Assembly: GCA_043228905.1 (NCBI GenBank)
Contig: JBHGNT010000010.1
Coordinates: 15,562,001 to 15,626,000, forward strand
Length of the DNA stretch: 64,000 bases
DNA from: Azolla caroliniana
Lineage: Eukaryota; Polypodiophyta
Direction of reading: 5' to 3'
A program made the translations under genes and the position numbers. Below the pieces are notes generated by a model. The model was not told the DNA's origin. It was given only the letters and a program-made list of their open reading frames with translations, and searched no databases. Position 1 is the first letter of the stretch. Each line of letters starts with the position of its first letter. This document shows positions 12,563-25,540 of this stretch, in pieces.

Positions 12563-15500
12563 CTATAAATTTGATTTTGATCCAAGAAACTTTGGTTTGT
12601 GATTCTCTGCATCTTCGGTTTCAAATGGTAGTAACAGATTTAGGGCAAACGCCGTGAAACCTCCCATTGAGAACCCATTGGAGATGAATAACACAAGTGC
12701 ATCACGCAAACCTGTCATTTGAAATCAGATCATCAGAAGTCAAGAGGCACACAAAAATGCACTACTTTACTCAAAAAACATGCAAAGCACAATGTCATGC
12801 TTCACTCCCTAAAGCTTAGAAACATAGCAACAATGTAACCAAACTTTAACAACCAATTAGAAAGAGAGATTTTGGCAATAAATTATAAATGTTAATGTGA
12901 TCTGTAGTAAACATCAAGCACATCCTTTGTAAATGATTTCTATATGCAACAGATTACATTTCCAAACTAGAATGTCAAAAAACTATTTTAAATTTTGTTG
13001 TATTTTAACTCTTTTGCATATACTTCGAGAGGAATTTTTTGAGATTTTCCCTTGATTTCTTTTGTTTACAAGGAGTTTCTGGTTCTATCTCATTTGTTTT
13101 TACTATTTTGCATGACGTTACGGGTTTCGTCGCTTTGCTTTGTTTCGTTTTTGGGGTGAAGGCAAAGAAAATGTAATGTAAGGTTAACATTTCCAGAGAC
13201 AAAATGGTCTATGAGATAGATATTTACGACCAAATTTTGGGTTCTCTATTTTGTGACTTTGATGCTATGAGATTATATATATATATATATATGCATGCAC
13301 AGAGAGAGAGACAGAGAGACAGACAAAGAGAGAGGAGAGAGAAAGACCTCTATATCCAGGAGTCCAGTTAGGGTCTATAGGCCAAAAGTTCCCTTCATTT
13401 GGATAACTTTTTTGACCTACAATATTCACCCAAGTTGGCACTAGATTCACACCAAGACCCATGCCTAGTGCAAGTGTTGCAATAAAACGATTTCTTCTCG
13501 TTAAACCTTCTCTCGAATTAAGCACATGAATCCCCGATACCACGACACTAGCAACTAGACAAGATGTTAGGGCACCAAGGATGCAATTAGGGATCGATAT
13601 GAATATAGCCGCAAACTTTGCAAAGACACCAAGGAGAAACAACCAGAAACAACATGCATATCCTGCTCGTCGAGAAGCACATCGTGATAAAGAAATCACG
13701 CCGTTATTCTGGGAGTAGGTTGTCAATGGTATGCACGTTCCTAGAGCTGCCCAAAATGCATTCAGCCCATCGGCTAGCAATGCACCTTGTACAGATTTCT
13801 CATAATCAGGCCCTGTAAAACAAATGTAGATAGATATTAGTAGATGTCACCGACATGATGTAAATGAAACTGTGTGTACGTACAAGAGATGTTATGTGCA
13901 AAAAACAATGTCATTATTCTATTAATGTTCGAAACATAAAGAATATCCATGTAAATGAGATGTTCATGTGTGAAGCATGATGTTGTGCACCAGCTTTTCA
14001 TTTATATAACACTCAGAAACAAGAAAAGAACTCGAATAATGCATTAAATTCAGGATTTACAAATTTTTTGTTAATGACTTCTTAAATTTTGATATTTCCA
14101 AGCAACTTTTTTGTGAAATAATTCCTTGAATTGTATGCTTTTACAAACAGCTTTTTTGTAAAATCTTTTCATTAGTTTCAGGCTTCACAAATTTCAATCT
14201 AAAAAATAATAGAAAGCAAAGTACTAAACAAATGTAATTGATTAGGTTGGAAAGAAAGTACCATAAGGTGGCAAGCCACTAGCTTCAGTTGTTGCAGTGA
14301 CATCTCCAATACACTCTGTGGCAGCTACTATGGAAGCCACAAGCAATGGCAACACAGCTGGTGCATAGAATTGGAACGGAAACGTTCGAGTCCATATAAA
14401 GGTTATCCAATCAGCTGAAGCTATTTGCTTTCCTGTTACATACCTAGCCCAAACATTTGAACCACATTCATAATGTTCCTTGCATAAATGACTCTATCTA
14501 GGGTATCACAACATGCATATTAGTTTTAGCAACACGTCTATTTAGTTTTTACTTAGTACCATATAAATATATTTGGGGCTAGTGAGAATTTTGAATACAC
14601 CTTAGAGATTCGCAAATATAACCCGAGCAATCTGGACTTGCACATTGTGGTGGAATGCATATGGTACTATTTGGGAATAGGGATGTAGGATCTCCAGTAA
14701 CTTGATTTGTCGTTCGGTTATAATGAACACCCTAAAACAGAAAGTTTTTATTATCCCAGCACCATTCGATGAGTTCGGATTTTTATCAAGAACTTGTTTG
14801 GTCTTACCAAAGGAAGAATATCATAGCATATGGATGATTCACATACAGGAGGTTCACAAATTGCAGTACAGGTAGTTACATGTGACATAGCCACAACCAC
14901 CATTGAAATCAAGAGAGCTAAAATAACCTGCCCATTATTATAAAAATACTTAAAATATTCATCATGTTCTGTGTTCAATTCAATTTCCCGGTAAATAAGA
15001 ACCCCCTCCACCCCCTCCAAAGAGACAAAAAAGAACAGAAGACTTATGATTTTTGGGTTCAAAATCCATTAACTTTACCTGTGTATTTTTCATAAATGGC
15101 GACCCAAATAGCTCAATCAAAATGAATGATAAAAAAACAACAAATCCGAGCCCCAAATAATATGGATGTCCAAACGGCAACACAACATCCCCATTTCCAG
15201 TGCAAGGTGCCATTGTGGTCAGAACCTGCATACATTCATAAACCAAACAAAATGACTTTCTTTTCCTACATTTTTTGGGCATTTGATAACTTGTTTTGCT
15301 TTTTCTTTGATGCCAGTGGATTCTTAACATGGATTTAGAAAGACTACAAAATCTAACACTTATATGAACATCTTTTGGAGGAAGTTCAAGTTTCTGCCTT
15401 GTGGAGGAGTAAAAATGCCCATCAGTGAAGTAAAGATGGTTGGAATGAATAGTGTCCACTTCACAAGTCAGGGAAACACATAATCAGAACTAATAGATCC

Positions 15501-18205
15501 TCTCAAGAGTACATGTTGTAGGCTAACAGACGTTAGGAAACAACCTTACTCTTATTACAGACCTGCTCATTCACCAAAGCATTTACTCAAATTTCCTGGG
15601 CAAAGTTTTGGCAAAATCCTTATTTTCTCCAATGGACAAGATTTTGAGCTCTTAGGACCATCTAGATGGCTCCCAATCATAAGGTCTTTAGTCAACACCA
15701 ACTTCAGAAATTTAGCTTCTTTAACGAATTCCTCAGAAAATATCTATCGATTGTCTACAACTTAGGGACATCCCACATCAAACGTACATTCTTTACTTTG
15801 AACGTTTCTAAGAACTTTAGTGTCTACTCAGCACTTTATACATTTCTCATAGTTATTTTCGTGGGTTTTCACTTCGTATTGAGGTTTCCCACTAGTAATA
15901 TTAACTCTTACTAAAAAAACGTGAGTAGATGTCAGGAAATAAGATTTGCAAGTTTTTAGCTCGTTTACAGAAATGTTTAGGTGAAAGTGAGAAACTAGGA
16001 TCACTATCGCCTTAGATCAAAGCTATAAACTTCAAAGGGAGTAAGGTTTTTATTTAATAAAATGAGATTGCATAAACCAAGTAAAAGAGTGAGATCTCAA
16101 GAGCATTTAAGAATAACATGAACAATGTGATTAAGAGAGGAATGCCTTTATCAGTTATTTCAAACATCCAAACTGACAAGTTTCTTTGTCATTTCTTAAT
16201 ACAATTTTTGTAAAATTTAGGGGCTCCCCATACCACAACCCAACGCCCTTTGGGTTTAAGTTCCTAGGAAGACATCCAATTACACTACCATTATAACACA
16301 TAATCATCACAGATGGGATTGAGATTTACATATTAAATCGCAATATATAATCCTATTAAACTCAACCATTGTTTGCATACACGAGTATAATGATGCAAAG
16401 CAATACCTGGCTTGCACAATATTGGCCTCCACCCCATAGTTCAAAGCCAGTGGTAACAAGCGAAACCCCCACAAGAATCAAACATGTTCCAGTCACAACA
16501 GGAGGAAAGATTCGACGTACAGTTTTTGGTGAGAGAAATGAAAGTGAGGTCTGAAACCAGCATACTACAAGAACCTATCAAAACAGTTTAATACATGATT
16601 GTCAAAATGGCACCATTTAATTGTGCTTCTCATTTACAATGTTCTGCTACACATACTGTGTATGCATCATGCACAAATATTATCTGTTTTACTCACGGTT
16701 CCAAGTATGGCACCGTATGCCTCTTCTCCCGTATAACATTGTCCTTCCAAAGATTGTGTACATTGCTGACATGACCCATTGACTTGACATGGGGAACCAT
16801 TGCATGAACATGCTTGTAAACTTGTAAGTACATGTTGGGCTGTTAAAAACAAAAGCCTAAATGCCATAATACTAGAGACATCACTTGACACAAGAAAATC
16901 TGCAAGTAATTGTGGCACTGCTTGTTTTTTCCATTTTATAAAGCAAGAAAAGACTTACCAACAGGTATATATGCAAAAGATATACCCATCACAGATAGCA
17001 GACCTGAACCTGCACACAACAATTATGATACATTATGTTACCTAGCCCAATGTTTAAAAAGCTCATTAAAGATAATGTACGAACTTATGATTTCTTGGTA
17101 TCAATTTATTTTTACCGATTACATAATTGGTGTATGGTATCTTAATTTGATAAACCTGGATGAAAGAAGCGACAGAGGTTACAATCAATGCTGCTGATAC
17201 TAGATCTGTGGTTTTGTAAAACAGAACAAGATTGTTAACAAGATTGTTTATCACTTCCCTCATGTAAATAGTCAAAACTGCATATAAATGCAAAGGCTTC
17301 TGTGTTCCAAACCTTTAAATCCTAACGACACTTAGCTGGATTTAGGATAGATCAAGAAACATCATAGGTCTCTAGTGAGCATCTTCAAATGGATCACCAA
17401 ATCATGTCAGACTACCCCTTTTAAAAATCCCAATTGCATTATAAAGTTGATTTGTGAGCGGAATAAACAAACTTAACACCATCAAGACTGCTATGTACAC
17501 AAAGGGGCTATATATATCATGATATGTATCTCACATAAGCTCATAATATAGGTCCTAATCCACAACATCCAACCGAATCATGGTATCAAAATGCCTAAGG
17601 CTCCTTTTGTGTTTACAATGTAGATGGCAAGGAAAACACATAATGAATGTATACAACCACTTTTTTCTTATCTTGTCAACTCATACCTACGAAGTAGAAC
17701 TTACATGCTTCTGTCTTTGGGTCGGAGAAGTTTGCAGATCCAGCTATAATGATAGGTGCTGTTATGATACCCCCAACCTTTGGATTCACGATGCATTCAT
17801 ACACCACAATATTATATATTATTGATGAGAACAGCAACCAAAATACTAGAATATATGTTAGTAAAACATAAAATAAAACTATGAGACTGATTTTACCATA
17901 GCTAAGGCATGTTGGAGGCCCATGACAAGGGCCAGGAAGATGGGTATTTTCTCATCTTTGGAATAGAATGGTGGAGTTTGGATGTTTCCATTGAAAGGAG
18001 ACCGAGGCATACACAAGAAACTCCAATTGTAATCACCAAAAAACTCGGTTTTCCATGTTCGAGCATCACCATTCTCATTTTTTAATACATGCCTTTGGGA
18101 TGAAGAAAAACCATCTTCTTGATCATAAGTGGTAAAGACAACATGATCCTCGGAGGAAGAATTAAGAGGGAAAGCAAGCTCCATATTATTTTCTGCCTCA
18201 GTCAT
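12563..18205 (-). CDS. UapA-like nucleobase-ascorbate transporter (NAT/NCS2 family), 12 exons
   Basis: Predicted purine (uric acid/xanthine-type) H+ symporter of the plasma membrane; substrate inferred from family. Exons in gene order: 18205-17897, 17777-17705, 17205-17116, 17009-16959, 16839-16697, 16574-16407, 15225-15079, 14927-14808, 14731-14601, 14443-14262, 13812-13348, 12711-12563. Phases fit, giving 676 codons with stop. The QH motif (GLQHALAM) is at about residues 96-103. Glu454 is in ATECIGDVTATTEAS, Asp486 in LLADGLN, and the NAT signature is QNNGVISLSR at 506-515. These match UapA Glu356, Asp388 and Gln408, but the signature Thr is Ser514. The C-terminal half (LADGLN to RRNRFI) follows fungal UapA rather than common plant NATs. 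Two predicted extracellular loops are Cys-rich (6 and 8 Cys), the second with NRT and NST sites. The ATG at 18205 has CACC before it; a longer frame starts only at a non-ATG codon. The last donor (GTCTTT) is weak. Confidence 0.87.
13271..13345. repeat. (TA)n and (GA)n tract inside the last transporter intron
   Basis: An (AT)n run near 13273-13292 is followed by GAGAGA-rich sequence up to the splice donor at 13347. On the gene strand the intron therefore opens with a long CT tract. This may affect splicing of the weak GTCTTT donor. Confidence 0.75.
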
Positions 18206-19027
18206 GGTGAAAAGGTGGGACGAAGAACCGCTGCCCAAATAAAGATTTCACACGACAGAATTTGGCCAAACGAAGATACCAAACAGGGTAAATCCTATTC
18301 CCACAGCCAAAACTGCCTGAAAAGAAATTCTATGCAGCCAAAATGCGAATGTCACGAACATAATCTACTCAAAAGAAGATAATGGGCCACCCAGATGCTG
18401 ATATCACACCATAGGATCTGCCCTAATGAAGAAGAGTGAGTACACAGTGCCCAAATACTGGTGTCACACTGCGGAATATGCAGAAACAATGATGTACAAA
18501 CCCAAGTGCAATATGTATGTAGAAATACAAAAGCAGTGTCAGGAGCAGGGGAGCTGCAAAAAATAAAAATAAAAAACAGGAAGAGGGGAAGAGCTTCAAA
18601 ATTTCACCGCGATTTGGAAATTACCCCAAAATGAGAATCTTTTGCTGATTCCCTTGCAGAATCTGTCAAACAAATGAGTAAAAGCTTGGAAGATTCGGAA
18701 TCACACAAGCCGAGGGGTTTTGATGATTCAGAATCGCCCAGTTGCGAATCTTTGCAGGTTCAGGTAAACCAAGGGAATTTGAAATCGCTCACAAATGGAT
18801 GACGCAGAAATTCGCAGGGAGCAGGGAATCTGCGCGAGTGCGACCCGTCAAAATTTTGAAAAAATCCTTCCAAAAGCCCTGCCACACGTGGCGATGGCGT
18901 GTGAAACCGAAGGTCTAGTTTGATGATTTCCATGGGGGCAACATTTTCCTGCCATTTGGCATTCACCAACAAAAGCCTGCTCATGAATCATTCGCGTTCA
19001 AATTCATTTTTATCAACAAATCGATCC
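18206..19027. other. upstream region of the transporter gene
   Basis: 5' flank of the minus-strand transporter. It holds a weak duplication near 18395-18480 (two related phrases around GATATCACACCATAGGA and GTGTCACACTGCGGAATA). No TATA box I would defend, and no gene. Confidence 0.4.
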
Positions 19028-19355
19028 GAGTCATATAGCTAGCTGTTCATTGAATTGAATCGATCGAGTCATATAGCTTTTCATCGAATCGAATCGATCC
19101 AGTCATATAGCTTTTCATCCAATCGAATGAATCAGTCATATAGCTTTTCATCAAATCCATCATGTGTTGTGTCCGTAGCATAGCTTCTAGATAGATTGAA
19201 TCACGTAGCTTTTCATCGAATCAATCGTGTCATGTCCGTTGTATAGCTTGTAGACAGATTGAATCACATAGCTTTTCATCGTATCGATCAAGCCATATAG
19301 CTTGTCGACAAATCAACTCGAGTCATACACCTTGTCCACAAATCGATCGTGTCAT
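19028..19355 (+). repeat. degenerate minisatellite upstream of the transporter
   Basis: About seven imperfect units of some 35-50 bp built on GTCATATAGCTTTTCATC followed by GAATCGAATCGAT-like sequence. Units drift along the array; the later ones carry TGTCATGTCC. No coding content. Confidence 0.8.
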
Positions 19356-20438
19356 GTCCCATATAAATTTGCTCGTAGATACTCCATCGACTTATCTACC
19401 CATTGCAATGAATGTCGTGGGCTAATCACCCATATTTCTCCAAGAGTCCTAATATGAGCTTCTCGGCAACCTAAATCCACTCTGTTACCCCCCTCAAAAG
19501 CACACCAAAAGTGACTTCTATAGTTGTTGACATTATTTAGCCCCTTTCACATTATATTGGTGACAAAACCTTCGTCTCTTGCCCCGTTTCCCTAGAGACT
19601 GATGCCTTTGGTGCTAATGCCAATGTGTTTGAATGTGTTTGAAAGGGCCTGTGAACTTAAATTTATGAGAAGTACTTAAGATCCCTTCCCCATATGAGTG
19701 AAGTAGTGTGCATTCTTGGTTGCATTACTTCTCAATCCATTTGATGATTCGTTTACTAGTAAGGAATGGCAAGGTTATGTCTCCCATTCGTATGGTGGGT
19801 TGGACAAACTCCTTCAATAATCAAAACACATGTATCGTGTATTATATCAACAATTGCCTCAAAGACATTTGTTGGACGACGGTAGGATAACAACATGTAC
19901 ACAAAGATTGACATGGAGCCTCGCCTCATGAAAGAGAGTTCCTGAGCAAGCGTGGTGGTTTGTGTGTGTCGGAGCGTGCTAAGCCCTTTCCATACATAGC
20001 ATGACATATTATTTGCAAATGGCCACCTTAATGTGAAAGGGGACAAAGCTTTGTCAAAGGGTTGTGAAAGTCACATTTTGTAACCTTTTAGGTTCTTCTT
20101 GATTTTTTAAAAGTTTTTTTTAATCCGCTAACCTAAGTTAGAGATCTCTCCCTCTTTGAGTTGAGTGATTAGGGTTAAGTGCTACTTAGCCGAGCTCTAA
20201 TCACTCCTTTTGTATGTATTGTGTGAACTTCTCTATTAATCAAGAAGTGGTTAGTAATATTGTGTATAAAACTTTTCTTTTATGTAAGTGTATGTTTGAC
20301 ACTTAAGCCTTCATAAAACATTAGTTAGCATCTTAATTAGAGTAGACATAAGGAAGTGAATAGTTAGAGTTGACAAGGTTAGGGTTAACTAGGCTAGCAA
20401 CTTCAATGACCGCTCTCGCCTTGTCAATTAGAACCCCT
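19356..20438. other. intergenic DNA, no gene supported
   Basis: Short frames only, for example around 19708-20046 on both strands, without recognised domains. No repeat identified. Confidence 0.45.
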
Positions 20439-21116
20439 TGGCCAACAATATCAATATTGAGGCAAAACTTTGCCAATACGAAGACATGCACTTGGTGTAA
20501 CATACCAAGATCCGACAAATCTTTTTGGTGCTATTGTTGAAACTAAAAGACCAACACTTTAAGCCATCAACGAGTTTTTCATGGGTTCTTGAGGCAAGCT
20601 TCGTTGACTTGGAGAGAGAGAGAGAGAGAGAGATTCTCGTTTTCGAAGGTCAAATATGACCTATGACACCAAAAATATTACATTTCACGTGATACATGTG
20701 AAAGTGAGTAGCAACTCTCTATGTTCAAGAACTTTACCAATGAATGTTGCAATTGAGAGTACACATTGTGGTTATGAGAGAAATTCGTGCAAGGATTGGG
20801 CTTGGTCAAATATGTGTGGAAAGCATGGTCGAATATGAGGCAGAGCATTGTATCAAAGTGTGATACTCTTGTTTAGGGCAAAGTGTGCATAGTCGACCAC
20901 GCTCATCACTTGTTCCCCAACGCACCGTCTCATATCGCAATGCATGTGAGTGAAGTTGCATGGAAGCAATGGTTCGAATGACAGATAACGGGATGGGCTC
21001 TAGCATGTCTTGATGTGTACGGTTTCCCCGTTTCGGTTCAAATCCCATTTGCACCAAGTGAGTGTGAAGCACAAGCAATGCGACAGTGACGTGATGGAAG
21101 AAACCCATACATTCTA

Positions 21117-21178
<62 letters not shown>

Positions 21179-21393
21179 GTGTCAAGGTCTCGGCCAACAA
21201 TATTGATATTGCAGCAAAACTCAGCCAATACGAAGACATTCACTTGGTGTAACATACCAAGAGCCGACACATCTTTTTGGTGCTATTGTTGAAACTAAAA
21301 GACTGAAGGTTAAAACCATTGGTGAGCTTTTCGTGGGCTCTCAATGTAAGCTTCGTTGACTTCGGAGAGAGAGAGAGATCGAGGTCTCAAAAA
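20439..21393. repeat. compound repeat: two ~195-bp direct repeats around dispersed-repeat copy B
   Basis: A segment at 20439-20632 (from GGCCAACAATATCAATATTG to a GA run) recurs in the same orientation at 21187-21385 at roughly 80-85 percent similarity, both ending in a (GA)n run. Between them lies 20640-20960, the partner of the inverted dispersed repeat at 8735-9060. The layout resembles a short non-autonomous LTR-type element, but I found no primer-binding site, clean termini or target duplication. Confidence 0.6.
21119..21174. repeat. (AG)28 microsatellite
   Basis: An uninterrupted 56-bp AG dinucleotide run immediately before the second direct repeat of the compound repeat. Confidence 0.95.
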
Positions 21394-21889
21394 GGGCAAC
21401 ATTGCAAGCGTCTTAATAGTTTTTGGTAATTAGTAATTAATTGGTTTGTCTTTTTCTAATGGTGTTTATTATTTTGATTTTTTATTGTTGTCTTCATATA
21501 TGTTCTAATTTAGTTTATTTCCTCTTCCACGTTTGGGTGATTATCTTTCATAATAATTATCCACCCTAAAATCCGCCTATTATTAATCACCCCACTCGGT
21601 TTTTTTGGTTTTGAATGTAGTTTGGTATCTTTTCTTAATTTTTGTTTTTTTTATTAATTTCATTCTTAATTTTACCATAACTTTCTTTTAGGTTTCTCCT
21701 TTTACTTTTGTTTCTATTTTTACGTTTAAGTTTATACCCTCTCCTCATCAATTGAAAAGGAGTAGTAAATATGTAGATTGAAGATTTTTTTGATTCCTTA
21801 AACAATCTTAAACACTACCTTGTACATAGTAGTGTTTACGGTTGTTGGCTCTCCAACATACAAAGCTTCAAGCCCACGACACTCAATCT

Positions 21890-22140
21890 ATGAAGCTTAG
21901 TACAAGTGGCACAACCTAGAACCTGTAAGGCTTAGCACATGATGCTTAGTGTATGAGGCTCAACACACAAGACTTAGCTCTGCACGCAATGCATCCAAAC
22001 ACAATGCAACAAAATGCTTAGCCAACTAAGAGTCTCAACACACAACGTTTAGCACACAATGCTTAGCCTACAAAGAGAGACTGTTGCAAGGCTAAGTGCA
22101 CAATGCTTCAAGCCCACAAAGCTAAGCATATGAAGCACAC
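21890..22140. repeat. degenerate short-unit repeat (ACACAATGCTTAGC family)
   Basis: About ten imperfect copies of a 12-25 bp phrase built on GCTTAGC, CACACAA and AATGCTTAGC. Unit length is irregular, so this is an old minisatellite. No coding content. Confidence 0.55.
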
Positions 22141-24826
22141 GAGTTCAAATACAAAATATTTACCTATGTCATTAAGTATTTATTTATTCATTTATTTATA
22201 TCTATATCTATATTTATCCCCTTCTCAATCAAGCACACAGACAAATTAATAATACAATAAACAAAACAATAATAATAATATTTCACAAGGAAAGGTCATA
22301 TGGAGTAGCCTATTTAAATTAAGGCCTAACCCAATGTAAAAAACGAATCTAACCGAGCACAACTCAACGGGGGACTTGGAGGAGGAAGCAAGACATATGG
22401 AGGTTGGCTAACGCCCCAAGCTAGTACCGAGACAATATTTGAAGAGAGGTCAACATGTTAGCACATCCTACACCCCCATAGTAGCAAATAGTGAATTCTG
22501 CATAGACTATATCACTTTAGAACACGGCCACCTAGATGTCCTAGAATAAATCAAAGCCATAAATAAAGATATTAAAATCTAGTCCTCCCAATTAGCAAAC
22601 GGTGGGAGATTTGTGGCCTCCAAATAACTATATTAGTTGCAATCAATACAAAGAAAACCCTAGCAACCCCAAAAAATTGTCACTAGAACCCCTACGAGGG
22701 TAGAATTTCTAACAAGTTATGCGGTATGCGAAAATAACATGTCAAGGCCATCACACAAGACATAGATGCCCATACATACTTACACCAACATAGGTCATAA
22801 TACTACATGTGGCTCAGGGCATTCATCATGTAAGTGTACTATGAGGAATGTCCATTCAATAGATGCAAAATCATGCAATATTTAGAGGTATGGTATGCAT
22901 GATGGTGTTTAGGATATGTCTTGATTCCTTCACTAAAGGGTGGTGGTTGGGTGGAAAAGTGCCCTTAATTTAGTTACGTCGTTCAATTATATGTTCAACT
23001 ACTTTATCATTAGTTGTAACTTGTATCCTTAAGACCAACCCGTTTTTTCTTATATGTAGACTCATAAAGGCATAGGAAGTGAAATGTACAAATCTATTTA
23101 AAACGTAAGTTTCTTTCTAAATGCTTAAACTCTCTTTTTACATGTATACGGTTAGAAAGAAATAGAAAGTTGTTGTTGGCTTAATGTTTTTATTTCTCGT
23201 TTCTTTCCCTTGGGTCTAAGTGATTAAATGTGAGTTGAGTTATTCCTTGTGTTTTTCTCATTCCTATGTTCATTAAGTTAAAGATATGTGGTTGTGGTTA
23301 AGACATTCATTTAGGGGGTAGGAATCCTTGTTTCATTCGCTCAAAAGTGGTTGGCACCCACTCTTCAACCACAAAAAGGGTGTATATACATTTCATCCCC
23401 TACAATGATCTAATGTGAATATCATTGTTAGTTAATCCAAGCGGAGTAACACAACCTTGGGGCCATTGTCGATGATGTCAATTGATACTCAAGTAATGAG
23501 AAGCTCCCATATGACAACCATCTACAACATAGGTACATAAGAGTCCATGTTTTTTAGTCACTTCAAACACTTTTTACCTTCGTGTCAAATAGAACAAAAA
23601 CGTTGGATATAAAGAATTGTGCATAATCTCCTTAAATTTTAACTTATCCCAATTGCCAATAACAAGACCCAAGGCACATAGACAATAAGTCATATAATAA
23701 GAAGTTTGTTGATCAATGAGATGAATAGTAAGCTAATTTGAATGCAGAACATAAACTAGAGCTAAATTTGGGACAAGACAATGGAGGAGTTTGAGAGACA
23801 AACACTCCAACCCCAAACTTACAACTTAGACTAAAGGAAACATGTTCTCGAGTAGCAATGTTAGAGAAGGAATGAGATGAACTTCTTGATGTAAATCTAC
23901 TAGAAAGAGATATAAGTTAGTGGTCAAATTAATCCAAGTTTAGGCGATGATGTTTAGTTCACATTGTTTTGGAGAATTCTATGATAAGCAATTAGCCCAT
24001 ATCTAGATTAATAGCTTGTCAACCTTATGCAAACACTCGCTTGTACACACTATTTTTCTAGTGGACAAAGTGTCATATAGGGGTTAATGAGTCATTAAGT
24101 ACTTATTATATTGTATTTTGATCCTAAATTCTGCATCACTTTCCAACATAGAAATTTGAAACTTCCAAGTGTAATGACTACCTTTACTCTCAAGTTGATC
24201 ATGTTATTATTCATAAAAAAACACAATATGGGATAATATTCCTACACATATTTAGTGAGCCAAGTTTCTCCCTTTTGTATTTGCATTTCATATGTTAGTT
24301 TTTTCTTGAGGTATTCCATGACACTCAAAATCATCCAATGCATGCATAGTGTGCATGCATTCACAAGGATCTAAACCATAATACCATTTTATCAATCCAC
24401 ATTTTACCCAATTTATCCATTTTCAAGAACATTTTAACCATCCATTTCCAAACACATGAAATCATTACCAAAGTAGCAAGCAGAAGTAGAAACCAATATG
24501 AATTTTTTATCTTTACACCAAATGTCGACCACATCATTTGATCGTTGTGTAAAGTTAGTTTGCAACTCTCTCTTTGTTATGCTTACTCATGATACTAAGA
24601 TAAAAATACACTATGCACTTCCACATTGAGCATACATAGAAGGTTATGTTGAATAATGGGAATGTGAAAAACATATTGTCATTGAAAAGAATGATTGGGC
24701 TATTTGCAAATTATCATATCATTGAATCTCATCATATATGAAATTGTTTCCCTAACAACTATGTCCACTTTGGTAAGAAGGCCAGAGTGAGGGTTGCTGA
24801 ATTTTTGGTGGTCTATGATGTAATTG
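22141..24826. other. intergenic DNA, nothing recognised
   Basis: AT-rich sequence with no open frame of note on either strand and no repeat I could tie to other parts of the window. Confidence 0.5.
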
Positions 24827-24875
24827 TTTGCTAACTAATGCGAAGTAGTGTTTTTTTGGAGAAAAACAAACATAA
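24827..24875 (+). mobile_element. very short LINE 3'-end fragment (+)
   Basis: TTTGCTAACTAATGCGAAGTAG followed by a T/G tract matches, in inverted orientation, the 3' end of the minus-strand fragment at 25142-25176, and less closely the ends at 27930 and 46960. The shared core is CTAATG plus GAAGTAG then TTTTTGGA and an A-rich tail, typical of a LINE 3' terminus. Probably a 5'-truncated insertion. Confidence 0.5.
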
Positions 24876-25128
24876 GAGTTCTACACATCCAATCATCAAT
24901 GTCAATGCTCACTATACATACGAGTGAAAGCATTGTTCTTTATAAGGAATCTTTTTTAAAGGATCATAACTAATATCCTCTTACTTTTACTAGGGCAAAT
25001 GTGGCTCACACTCTTCTTTATTGGAAGAGCAACAATGAAGAATTGAGAGCTTGAATGTGTTTTAGGTTTACGAATGAAATTTAGTGTGAGTGAGCATTAA
25101 TATTGAGCTTCTTGTTATTTCATTCACA

Positions 25129-25540
25129 ATTTTTTTTTCTTTCCAAAAAACACTACTTCGCATTAGTTAGCAAATAGAATACATCAGAGTTTACCTGAAT
25201 CCACAGTGGGATCAACATATACAACTCGGAGGAACAACTCCAAAACGATCAAACAAAAACAACAAAAACTCACATGACCCTTAACTCCAACAAAATTGAA
25301 ATAAACCTCATTTTACCCCGACTCTACATCTCCCAACAAATTGTTTTATAGCAAAGTTATCCAGGTAACATGACTATACTAACCCACTTGTGCTTCTACT
25401 ATACATACATACTTACAACCCATCTATAATATTGGGAGCCATCGGCGGAAACAACCACCTAGGCGCCTGGTAATTCCACTTAGGCCTCGACGAAGATTTG
25501 CCCATCATGGGAGAACCACCCCATTTTATTCACGATTTTA
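25129..25540 (-). mobile_element. truncated LINE 3' end (-)
   Basis: On the minus strand it ends GAAGTAGTGTTTTTTGGA plus an A-rich tail (25129-25142). The proximal part near 25440-25540 resembles 47200-47310 of the larger LINE fragment, sharing the region that reads N-W-N-Y-Q-P-P-R-W-L in that copy. The coding frame here is decayed. Confidence 0.5.

Noticed and set aside
17879-18238. Start of the transporter at 18238
   Set aside because: That frame begins at TTG; the first ATG at 18205 has a strong context and gives a sensible N-terminus.
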